A DNA stretch of 64,000 nucleotides from Niveispirillum irakense DSM 11586 (GTDB lineage: Bacteria; Pseudomonadota; Alphaproteobacteria; Azospirillales; Azospirillaceae). A program made the translations under genes and the position numbers. Below are positions 8,264 through 15,783 of the stretch, piece by piece; position 1 is the stretch's first letter; every line of letters begins with the position of its first letter. The DNA lies in assembly GCF_000429645.1 (NCBI RefSeq), contig NZ_KE386934.1, forward strand, positions 1-64,000. The letters run 5' to 3'. The notes beneath the pieces were generated by a model. The model was not told the origin of the DNA and searched no databases. It was given only the letters and a program-made list of their open reading frames with translations.

Positions 8264-9457
8264 TTATAACCTGCTGATGCAGATCGCGGTCAGGTCATCG
8301 GCCAGGGGCCGCTGTACTTCATTGTCAAAGGCTGCGATCAGGCGTGCAAGCCTGTTCTCGCGATGCGGGAAAATATCGCGCACCAGACGGATCAACCCGT
8401 CCTCTCCCAATAGATGCCCCTGACGATCCAGCGCCTCTGTCACCGCATCGGAATAGATCAGCAGGCATGCCCCGGCAGGGAACGGCACCTGATCGGCGGT
8501 CATGATCGGGTTGCGCGTTACCCCCAGCATCAGGCCGCTGGCATCCAGCATCGTGACCTGACCATCCAGGAACATAAGCGGGCTTGGCGCCCCCGCCGCC
8601 GCATAGGAAAGCGTGCCTTCCCGGCTATCGATGATGGCATAAAAACAGGTGGCAAACTGGCCAACCGGCAGCAAATCCTTCAAGGGCCGGTTCAGCATTC
8701 CCAACCATTCCGCCGGTTCATACCCATGCGGGGGGATGCGTTCGATCAATGTATGGAAACGGAACGTGTTGATGGCGGCAGAGATACCATGACCGGAAAA
8801 ATCAGCCGCCAATATGCCCAGACGGCCTTCGCCCAGGTCGAACAAGGTCCAGAAATCACCGCCCAATTCGTCAGACGGCTCGAAACGGCCTTCGATCATC
8901 AGGCCATGACGGGCACCGGCATCGGCCAGGACACGATTGTCCGGAATCAGGGATTTTTGCATGCCCCGCGCCAGTTTCAGATCATTCTGCAGGCGGCGGT
9001 GAAAGTCCGTCAGATTGCGGAAGAAAAACTGTTTCTCCAGATTAAGCCGCACCCGGGCCATGAACTCCCCGGCATTGATCGGCTTGCCGATAATGTCGCT
9101 GGCGCCCGCTTCAAAACAGCGGACTCCTGCCGGATCGGAGGCGGGTGATGTCTGCATCAACACGGGCAGGTCGGCCCAGCCGGGCGTCGCGCGGATGCGG
9201 CGGCACATTTCCAGCCCGTCCATGACAGGCATATCGATATCGAGCAGCACCAGATCATAGGTCTGGGCCGCCATCCGCTCCAGCCCGCTTTCCCCGTCGG
9301 CGGCGAAATCAATCCCGCCGATACCAACCCATTGCACGAATCGCGACAGGATTTCCCGGTTGAAGCGGCTGTCATCCACAACCAGAACCCGGCAATCAGA
9401 AAAGCTGATACGGTTGGGACCGGCAATCGGGGCAGGCAGATCAAGAGCGGGGATCAT
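8264..9457 (-). CDS. Response regulator fused to PP2C (SpoIIE/RsbU-type) phosphatase
   Basis: A 397-residue protein with an N-terminal receiver domain: acidic pair D28-D29, phospho-acceptor D73 in LVLLDIDMPVMDG, and K125 in the IIGKPI motif. A helical linker (about 150-185, including FHRRLQNDLKLARGMQKSL) leads into a SpoIIE-type PP2C phosphatase with GGDFW, ILAADFSGHG and the terminal DDLTAI, so metal-binding aspartates are present. The fusion fits phosphorylation-gated dephosphorylation of an anti-sigma-antagonist, here most likely the STAS protein two genes upstream. It overlaps the kinase gene by 4 bases (ATGA), indicating coupled translation and a shared pathway. Confidence 0.92.
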   Translation of the reverse strand: MIPALDLPAPIAGPNRISFSDCRVLVVDDSRFNREILSRFVQWVGIGGIDFAADGESGLERMAAQTYDLVLLDIDMPVMDGLEMCRRIRATPGWADLPVLMQTSPASDPAGVRCFEAGASDIIGKPINAGEFMARVRLNLEKQFFFRNLTDFHRRLQNDLKLARGMQKSLIPDNRVLADAGARHGLMIEGRFEPSDELGGDFWTLFDLGEGRLGILAADFSGHGISAAINTFRFHTLIERIPPHGYEPAEWLGMLNRPLKDLLPVGQFATCFYAIIDSREGTLSYAAAGAPSPLMFLDGQVTMLDASGLMLGVTRNPIMTADQVPFPAGACLLIYSDAVTEALDRQGHLLGEDGLIRLVRDIFPHRENRLARLIAAFDNEVQRPLADDLTAICISRL

Positions 9458-10215
9458 GGGCGGAAAATCAGCATTACACGCCGTCCCCCGTCAGAGAAGA
9501 CCACATCATCGGCCAGTTCCCGCATGATCTGGATGCCCCGTCCCGATTTGGCATCGGGCGGGGCAAGGCTGCGCCCCTGATGGGCCTTATGGCCCTCACC
9601 TTGATCCTGAATGGTGATACATAATCCTCCTGCATCGGCGGCGGCGTCAATGATCACGCGGCGCCTGGCCCGGTCAGGATCATCCAGCCGACGCCGGATT
9701 TCCGCATAAAACCGGTCGAAGGCCCCCTCTTCCCCACCCGGACCTTCCTTCAGGCCCAGATTGCCATGGATCAGGGCATTATTGAGCGCTTCGTGCAGGC
9801 AGATTTCTATATCCCCACGCCGCATGGGTGGCAGCCAGCCCCGCAGCTCCATTGCTGCGCAGAGAAGAGGTGCCAGATCCAGCCCGAATGTACCCGCCGT
9901 GGTAAGGCACAAATGCAATGAACGGGGCCGTTCAACCAGTCGGGAAAGGCCATCTTCTGTCAGGTCCGCAGCACCGCGCCGTTCCACATAGGCCCGACAC
10001 CCGGACGCCAGCACATTGATTAACTGGCGCGGATCCGCCAGGGCGGTGAGGAAAATCTGCGGTTTCTCGCCCTTTTCCGGATCGGCGACGGTAAGCCCAT
10101 GCCGGATGGCAGTGGCAGCCAGCTCATCCGGCGGCAGGGTCCCGCCAACAAGGAAAGCCGGCAGCGGCGGAAGCGGTGGCGGAGGTGTGCCGGGAAGCGT
10201 GCTGGTCACATCCAC
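9454..10215 (-). CDS. Anti-sigma-type histidine-kinase-like ATPase (RsbW/HATPase_c_2) with N-terminal extension
   Basis: The C-terminal ~150 residues of this 253-residue protein form a GHKL ATPase of the RsbW/SpoIIAB type: N-box EICLHEALNNALIHGN, G1-like TIQDQGEG and G2-like KSGRGIQIMRELAD. Such kinases bind a sigma factor or other target and phosphorylate a STAS antagonist. The first ~95 residues are not part of that fold. Residues near 54-80 (FLTALADPRQL and GCRAYVERR) resemble the last third of a receiver domain without its key residues (inference). GTG 10215 is preferred because GGGAG lies six bases before it. It sits between the STAS and phosphatase genes. Confidence 0.85.
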   Translation of the reverse strand: MDVTSTLPGTPPPPLPPLPAFLVGGTLPPDELAATAIRHGLTVADPEKGEKPQIFLTALADPRQLINVLASGCRAYVERRGAADLTEDGLSRLVERPRSLHLCLTTAGTFGLDLAPLLCAAMELRGWLPPMRRGDIEICLHEALNNALIHGNLGLKEGPGGEEGAFDRFYAEIRRRLDDPDRARRRVIIDAAADAGGLCITIQDQGEGHKAHQGRSLAPPDAKSGRGIQIMRELADDVVFSDGGRRVMLIFRP

Positions 10216-10228
10216 ACACTCCCGCTGG

Positions 10229-10534
10229 TCAGGGGGTGACCCGGAACAGGGTGTTGAACTTGGCGATCTCCAGGATACGTTTTACCGTATCCTGCGCACC
10301 GGCAAGTTCAATCTCCACGTCCTTGGGTTGGGCAATGTCGCGGGCAATCAGGAACATGCCCAGGCCCGAACTATCGACAAATTCCAGACTGGAAAGGTCG
10401 AACACGCAAACCTGCCCCTCCATCCGTTCGATCGCTTCCACGACGGCACGGAATTTCTCGTGATCGATCAGAGTCATACGACCGTTAAGGGCGACACGCA
10501 TCCCGTTGGGGGTGGTGTGGACGGTATAGTCCAT
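10229..10534 (-). CDS. STAS domain anti-sigma-factor antagonist
   Basis: The 101-residue protein is a single STAS domain. The phosphorylation segment is LEFVDSSGLGMF, where the first serine after the aspartate is the expected target of the neighbouring kinase. The remainder shows the normal beta-alpha pattern (VCVFDLSSLEF, VEIELAGAQDTVKRIL). ATG 10534 has GGAGA upstream; an in-frame TTG precedes it. CheZ ends 17 bases upstream and the ATPase starts 13 bases downstream, so the order is CheZ, antagonist, kinase, phosphatase, PilZ. In this logic the antagonist's phosphorylation state decides whether the kinase holds its target; the target is unknown. Confidence 0.92.
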   Translation of the reverse strand: MDYTVHTTPNGMRVALNGRMTLIDHEKFRAVVEAIERMEGQVCVFDLSSLEFVDSSGLGMFLIARDIAQPKDVEIELAGAQDTVKRILEIAKFNTLFRVTP

Positions 10535-10551
10535 CAAAGGTCTCCGTTTGA

Positions 10552-11397
10552 TCAGTCGAACAGATTGTCGATTTCCGATTGGTCCAGCGGGTTGGGAGGA
10601 TCATCATCCGCCGCTGCCGGTGCGGCGGGCCGCGCCGGGGCCGCAGCCGCCGGTGCAGGAGAGGCAGCCGGCTTCGCAGCCAGTGTCTGACCGGACAGAA
10701 GCGCATCCACATCATCCTGATCCACACCGTCCGACCGGGGGCCGCCCAGCAGATGCGCATCAGGACGGTTGTCCACCGGACCGGTGGCCGTGGGCGTGAT
10801 CCCCTCAATGTTCCAGATGGAGATCATGGCATTGACGCGTTGTTCGACATAGCGCAACGCATTCACCACCTTGCTGGTCCGCTGGCCGGTCAGGTCCTGG
10901 AACGAGCAGGCGGTGAAGATATTGGTGACTTCGTTCTCGATATCGGCGCAAAGGTCGGGATCAGCCCCCAAACGCTTCAACCGGCCCGCCACTTCCATCA
11001 ACCGCTCGGCCGATTGCAGAATCTCGATGGATGCCCGTTCCGTGGTGGAGACGATGGCATCCAACTCGTTCGTGGCGATATCCAGCCGATTATTCTCTGT
11101 ATCCTTGGGGCGGAGTGCAGCAATTTCCCGCCGCGCCTGCTCAATGGAGGCGGCCATTTCCAGAAGTTCGTTGCGCAAGGCTGCGGCGCGACCGGCAGTC
11201 TGGTGCATGCTGGCCTGGGAAACGAACATCTGCCGCAGATCGCCCATCAGCGCATCAAGCCGTGTTTGCCCGCCATCGCCGGCACGGCGCGCATGTTCGC
11301 GCAGGAATGCCAAACCCTGCGGCGATTGCGCGATACGATCATAGAAGGCCGCGTACTCGCTTTCCGACAGGCCCAGAATAGTGCCCATTTCGTACAA
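10552..11397 (-). CDS. cheZ: Protein phosphatase CheZ-like
   Basis: The 281-residue protein has a long helical hairpin region (about 50-200) and the CheZ active-site segment FTACSFQDLTGQRTSKVV, whose glutamine (QDLTGQ) is the residue that attacks phospho-CheY in the family. It carries a proline/alanine-rich tail and ends in DQSEIDNLFD, a match to the CheY-binding C-terminal peptide. A second copy of this motif, DQDDVDALLS, lies at residues 226-235. TTG 11397 has AGGGAAG nine bases upstream; ATG 11388 is the alternative with a worse site. First gene of the operon with the partner-switching genes, so chemotaxis and the switch are probably co-expressed. Confidence 0.87.
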   Translation of the reverse strand: MYEMGTILGLSESEYAAFYDRIAQSPQGLAFLREHARRAGDGGQTRLDALMGDLRQMFVSQASMHQTAGRAAALRNELLEMAASIEQARREIAALRPKDTENNRLDIATNELDAIVSTTERASIEILQSAERLMEVAGRLKRLGADPDLCADIENEVTNIFTACSFQDLTGQRTSKVVNALRYVEQRVNAMISIWNIEGITPTATGPVDNRPDAHLLGGPRSDGVDQDDVDALLSGQTLAAKPAASPAPAAAAPARPAAPAAADDDPPNPLDQSEIDNLFD

Positions 11398-11603
11398 GAT
11401 ACTGTTCTTCCCTGCCCTTTTACCGGTTCGTCCCGCACACCACCCCGATGCCCGATCCCCGGCCTGACCATATTGCTACCACCATCCGGGTTAGGGCAGC
11501 AAATTGATTACAGCACTCTTCCGGTCAGCTTTTTACCCTTGCTTGTGTTTCATTTCAGATACCGGAAATTGATACGTTTCCTTGATGACATCTTTTCCAT
11601 CTT

Positions 11604-11652
11604 TCCAGACTGGACATAGGCAACGGCCTTGATATGTTGTCCAAAATGGACA
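11604..11652. promoter_or_regulatory. Paired operator-like palindromes upstream of the HTH gene
   Basis: Two copies of TCCA-N3-TGGACA occur at 11604-11616 (spacer GAC) and 11640-11652 (spacer AAA; here the palindrome extends to TGTCCA/TGGACA, 11638-11652). They are 36 bases apart, about 3.4 helical turns, and the second ends 33 bases before the ATG at 11686. The stretch 11398-11685 between cheZ and this gene holds no coding sequence that I can support. Direct sequence observation; function as an operator is inferred. Confidence 0.5.
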
Positions 11653-11685
11653 GGCAATGGCTTTGGATAGGGCCGCACCCAAGCG

Positions 11686-12639
11686 ATGCTGGATTTTACG
11701 AAACTGGCCAAGGTCCTGGCCCTGGCCGACAGCCCTAATGTGGGCGAAGCATCGGCGGCGATTGAATCGGCACGGCGCATCCTGGCCCGTGACGGCAAAG
11801 GCTTTGCCGACCTTGCATCATTGCTGATCAAGGCACAGGGCGCTTCTGCCCTGCCAGCCACTGCCGCTCCACCCGCCACACAGCATCCCCCAGGCCCTGC
11901 CGCCACCCAGGCTGAAAGCCCTACCGATGCACAGCGACTCCAGTCCCTGATCACACGCTATGGCAGCCGGGAAGCGGTACTGGCCCCTTGCAGCCGGGAA
12001 AAGTTGCTGCGCCAGGCCGTAAACCGCTGGGCCCGCCATGCGCCTCCCCCTTATGAGCGGTGGACGGTCAGTCTGGACGGTTGGACGGTGGACAGCCCGC
12101 CGCGCCACATGCCGGCAGAGATACGTCGCGCTGTGGAGGCTGCCTACTCCCTGCCGACCAGCGTGACAGGGGCCATTGCTGAACTGGAATATTGGGAAAG
12201 GCGGGATGGCGAGATTGCGCTGTTACGCCCAGCGGCAAGCCGGGGCACGGAACGGGCCGACGTTTCACAACTCGACCTGCCCGCCCTGGCGCGGGCCACG
12301 GTGATCCGACGCATGGTTGAACATGGGTTGCGTGCCCGGACCGTTGGTGACGCCCTGGCCCGTGTGGAATATTGGCGGCGGCGCAATGGGCGCGGCACAT
12401 GGATGGAAGCGGCAATCCTGGAGGATTTGCGCCATCTGGCCAGCCAGGAATTGGCCTCGGCCCCACCGGATCAGGGCGAAAAGCCCCCCACGCATTTCCG
12501 CACCGCGTCGGAACGCCGAGAAGAGGTGATTCGTCTTTTGAGCGATGAAGCCATTGCCGCCCTGCCGGACCGGGAAATTGCCCGTCGTGTCGGCGTCTCA
12601 CCGCAGACGGTCGGTAATCTCCGCCGCCGCGTAGGGTGA
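11686..12639 (+). CDS. Unrecognised protein: DUF2786-like N-terminus and C-terminal helix-turn-helix
   Basis: I do not recognise this 317-residue protein as a named family. Residues 1-50 (KLAKVLALADS, then ESARRILARDG) resemble the DUF2786 helical domain. A proline/alanine-rich linker follows to about residue 80. The middle holds two related stretches, AIAELEYWERRDGE and ALARVEYWRRRNGR, which look like an internal duplication. The last ~35 residues (DREIARRVGVSPQTVGNLRRRV) form a convincing helix-turn-helix. No signal peptide or membrane span is visible. It stands alone between cheZ (divergent) and the sialidase-like gene. With two palindromes just upstream, autoregulation is plausible but unproven. 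Confidence 0.7.
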   Translation: MLDFTKLAKVLALADSPNVGEASAAIESARRILARDGKGFADLASLLIKAQGASALPATAAPPATQHPPGPAATQAESPTDAQRLQSLITRYGSREAVLAPCSREKLLRQAVNRWARHAPPPYERWTVSLDGWTVDSPPRHMPAEIRRAVEAAYSLPTSVTGAIAELEYWERRDGEIALLRPAASRGTERADVSQLDLPALARATVIRRMVEHGLRARTVGDALARVEYWRRRNGRGTWMEAAILEDLRHLASQELASAPPDQGEKPPTHFRTASERREEVIRLLSDEAIAALPDREIARRVGVSPQTVGNLRRRVG

Positions 12640-12698
12640 CAGGCGCCCCCTATCCTCTTACCATCAGGCGCAACGAAGAATGATCATCGGGAGCGCCC

Positions 12699-13886
12699 AT
12701 GGTTTCCCCCTTTCTCAAAGCAGGCTTTGCAGCCTTGCTGATGATCGCGGTTCCTTCTACCGGCCTGGCAACGTCAAAGCCGCCCTACACCATTGCACCC
12801 GACCTGTTCGACATGACAAGGCCAGGGCATCTGGGCCTGGAACTGGCACCGGGAACGGAAACCTTCACCATCTTCGCCCCTGATGAGACGAGCGATAAAT
12901 TCCACAATGGTGTGGTGCTGATCCCCTTCAAAGGGCGGCTTTACGCACAATGGCAGGCCTCCGCCTGCGACGAGGATTCCGCCGATACCTGGGTCGCTTA
13001 CAGTCATAGCGACGATGGCGCGCGATGGAGCCCGCCCGCCACCCTGGCCCCCAGGGGCAGCCGGCCGGGGGAGATGCGGTCGAACGGCGGCTGGTGGACC
13101 GATGGCAAGGTGCTGATCGCCTTCACCAATGTCTGGCCTACCGGCTTCCAGTCCGGCGACGGTGGCCATGCGGAATATCAGGTGAGCAGCGATGGCACCC
13201 ATTGGTCACCGCCGTCACGGGTGATGGGGCGGGATGGCCAGCCGGTCGAGGGCATTATCGAACAGGACCCCCACGCTTTGCCCGATGGCCGCATCATCAC
13301 GGCCTTCCATCGCCGGCCGGGGCTGATTGCCACCCCCTTCTATACCGATCATCCTTTGGGGATTGCCGGCTGGGTGGCAGGGCAGATGGAAAATCTGCCC
13401 CAGGACGCCAAGGCGGAAAAGAATGTCAGCCGGGAGTTGGAGCCCAGCCTGTTCCTCCGGCCCGATGGCTGTGCTGTGATGGTGTTCCGCGATCAGGCCA
13501 GCAGCTTCAAGCAGTTAGCGGCGGAAAGCTGTGACCGGGGGGAAAGCTGGACCCGGCCAGTGCTGACAGAGATGCCGGATTCCCGGTCCAAGCAAAGTGC
13601 GGGCAACCTGCCCGACGGCACCGCCTATCTGGTCAACGCGCCATCACAAGACCGGGTACGGATGCCACTGGCCGTGACGCTCAGCCCTGATGGCCGGCAT
13701 TTCACCAAGGCCTATCGGCTGCGGGGCGTGGACGACCTGCAGCCCCTGCGATTTGCCGGGCAATATAAGCGGCCCGGTTACCATTATCCCAAAAGCACGC
13801 TTTGGCAGGGCTATCTCTATGTCGGATACACCACCAACAAAGAGGATGTGCAGGTGACGCGGATACCGCTCTCTTCCCTTCAATAA
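12699..13886 (+). CDS. Exported sialidase-fold (BNR/Asp-box) protein
   Basis: The 395-residue protein starts with a signal peptide (KAGFAALLMIAVPSTGLA, likely cleaved near residue 25). It continues as a beta-propeller with Asp-box motifs (S-x-D-x-G-x-x-W): SHSDDGARWS near residue 101, SSDGTHWS near 162, SCDRGESWT near 277 and a weaker SPDGRHF near 328. This is the sialidase/neuraminidase fold, which also covers non-sialidase glycoside hydrolases, so the substrate cannot be named. GGGAG precedes the ATG at a good distance. It is monocistronic: the next gene is convergent. A short imperfect hairpin overlaps its stop codon. Confidence 0.8.
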   Translation: MVSPFLKAGFAALLMIAVPSTGLATSKPPYTIAPDLFDMTRPGHLGLELAPGTETFTIFAPDETSDKFHNGVVLIPFKGRLYAQWQASACDEDSADTWVAYSHSDDGARWSPPATLAPRGSRPGEMRSNGGWWTDGKVLIAFTNVWPTGFQSGDGGHAEYQVSSDGTHWSPPSRVMGRDGQPVEGIIEQDPHALPDGRIITAFHRRPGLIATPFYTDHPLGIAGWVAGQMENLPQDAKAEKNVSRELEPSLFLRPDGCAVMVFRDQASSFKQLAAESCDRGESWTRPVLTEMPDSRSKQSAGNLPDGTAYLVNAPSQDRVRMPLAVTLSPDGRHFTKAYRLRGVDDLQPLRFAGQYKRPGYHYPKSTLWQGYLYVGYTTNKEDVQVTRIPLSSLQ

Positions 13887-13910
13887 GGGAGAGGGTGCGC
13901 TTCAGACAGC

Positions 13911-15782
13911 TTATGGCTTATCTTCATCCTTTACCTGACCTAATGCCCATAACAGCATGGATTGATAGATTTTTTCTTTAAAATCATCAGGCTGGTTAAG
14001 TTTCATACGCGACAGGGCGTCAACATGGCCACCCGCATTCTGTTTCGCTGTCAGGGCGGCCAGAACCGTCTTTGCCGCCCCCCATGTCGTTGCCGTCTTT
14101 TCCTTCAACACGCCAAGCGCCGGCAACAGTTCCCGCTCCACCGGTGTAAAGTCCGTCCCAAAAGGAAAAGTCTGACAATGGCCGGCATCGCGGGCTGGTC
14201 GCAGGGCATGGCTGATCTGGTCGGGATTGTTGCGGTGGGCGGGGCGGTAACCCGCTTCGATCTTCCCCACCTTCTGCGCCTGCTCCAGCAATTCATCCTG
14301 AGAGGCGCTATCTGTAATCGCCAGCATCGCATCAATACAATCGCGGTCACTTTTGCCGCGAAGATCGGCGATGCCGTATTCGGTGATGAAGATATCGCGC
14401 AGGTGGCGGGGAATGGTGATATGCGGGGCACGGGCCAGGATGCGCGACTGGCGCTGTCCCTTTGATTGCCTTGTGGCGTTAAGGGTGATGATCGACCGCG
14501 CACCTTCCAGCGCGAAAGCCTGGGAGACGAAATTATACTGCCCGCCAACGCCCGACACGACACGGCCATCGTCCAGCGTGTCGGAAACGGTTTCGCCCAG
14601 CAGCGTCACCATCATCGCACTGTTGACGAAACGGGCATCTGCCCGGTCCCGGCGTTTATCCGCTTCCCCGCCATAAAGCTCATTAACGAAAGAGATGCCG
14701 CGCATGGCGAAAAGATCGCGTTCCGCCGCCGGCAGATCGCGCAGAAAACGATAAAAATCCCGGGTTCCGAGGAAGAAGCCCGCATGGAGAACAGCCCCAT
14801 CCGCTGCCTTGCGCTTCAGGATGCCCGCTTGATAAAGCAGCATGAAACCATCGACGAACATCTCCGTCGCGGCATAAAGTCCAGCCTCAAAAGGCCCGGT
14901 TTCCAGCCCCGCCGGCAAGGTGCCGCCATTCAAGGCGGTCAGGGTTTGGCGGAACAGGTCTGGTGCCTGATGGCGCATTATCAGCGCCGCAACGAAGGCA
15001 TCACCCAGAGAGCCAATGCCGATCTGGATCGTGCCACCATCCTTCACCAGGGAGGCGGCATGGATGCCGATGGCATGGTCAGCAGCGGATACAGGCTGTT
15101 TTGGCACCACGAACAGGGACGGCTCCCGCCCCGGCGTATGCAGCACATGGTCGAATTCATCGGCGGACAAGGCCGCCTCGCCCCCCATGAAAGGCAGGTC
15201 GGCGCTGACCTCTGCCGTGAGCAGGAAGGGGCGCCCGGCTTTCCGCAGGCTGGAGAGGATATCCAGGGTGATGTCGCTGTTACAGGCGACGCTGTAGCGG
15301 GTTTGGCCGTCAGTGTCCTGACAGGCGACCAGTTGCGCCAGGACATTGACGCCCTTATCCAGCAACATCTGGCCAGCATGGGTATAGTTGGCGGAAATAT
15401 AGTCCTGCTGCACAGCAGGCACCCCCAGCCAGCGACCGGCCATCAGGAAAAATTCGCTGACCCGGATATTGTCCGGCAGGGAGCCATCTCGCAACGCCTC
15501 GGCATAGGCCAGCCGCTCGTACCCGCCATAAAGCCGTTCGGCAAACGGCTCTATGAAACGCTTTTCCATGTCGGATGTGCCGACGGGCGGCGCCAGCGTC
15601 AAGGCCGTAATGATGTGCAACGATATGGCCGGATCACCCGCTGCGCGGCGATAAAGCGCGTTGGCGATACGGTTGGCCTTGCCCAGTCCCAAGGGCAGCC
15701 CCAGCACGATACGCCCATCCAACGTTTGGATGATGCGGTCAGCCAGCCTGTCCGCATCATCATGGATTATAGGGCCGGCCAT
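13911..15782 (-). CDS. Acetyl-CoA hydrolase/transferase family protein
   Basis: A 623-residue member of the acetyl-CoA hydrolase/CoA-transferase family. Visible features are GLPLGLGKANRIANAL near the start, GSLGDAFVAAL in the middle, a VSGVGGQYNFVSQA segment and ITEYGIADLRGKSDRDCIDAML towards the C-terminus, all characteristic of the AcH C-terminal domain. The long form (over 600 residues) is usual in proteobacteria. ATG 15782 is chosen because it falls one base after the stop of the FadB-like gene; the open frame extends 53 codons further but overlaps that gene. As last gene of the beta-oxidation operon it may recycle CoA or move it between acids (inference). Confidence 0.88.
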   Translation of the reverse strand: MAGPIIHDDADRLADRIIQTLDGRIVLGLPLGLGKANRIANALYRRAAGDPAISLHIITALTLAPPVGTSDMEKRFIEPFAERLYGGYERLAYAEALRDGSLPDNIRVSEFFLMAGRWLGVPAVQQDYISANYTHAGQMLLDKGVNVLAQLVACQDTDGQTRYSVACNSDITLDILSSLRKAGRPFLLTAEVSADLPFMGGEAALSADEFDHVLHTPGREPSLFVVPKQPVSAADHAIGIHAASLVKDGGTIQIGIGSLGDAFVAALIMRHQAPDLFRQTLTALNGGTLPAGLETGPFEAGLYAATEMFVDGFMLLYQAGILKRKAADGAVLHAGFFLGTRDFYRFLRDLPAAERDLFAMRGISFVNELYGGEADKRRDRADARFVNSAMMVTLLGETVSDTLDDGRVVSGVGGQYNFVSQAFALEGARSIITLNATRQSKGQRQSRILARAPHITIPRHLRDIFITEYGIADLRGKSDRDCIDAMLAITDSASQDELLEQAQKVGKIEAGYRPAHRNNPDQISHALRPARDAGHCQTFPFGTDFTPVERELLPALGVLKEKTATTWGAAKTVLAALTAKQNAGGHVDALSRMKLNQPDDFKEKIYQSMLLWALGQVKDEDKP

Positions 15783-15783
15783 A

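Noticed and set aside
6361-8277. 638-codon plus-strand frame opposite the ABC exporter
   Set aside because: It is the antisense of two well-identified genes; the translation is rich in His/Gln/Arg/Pro with no domain, as expected of high-GC shadow frames.
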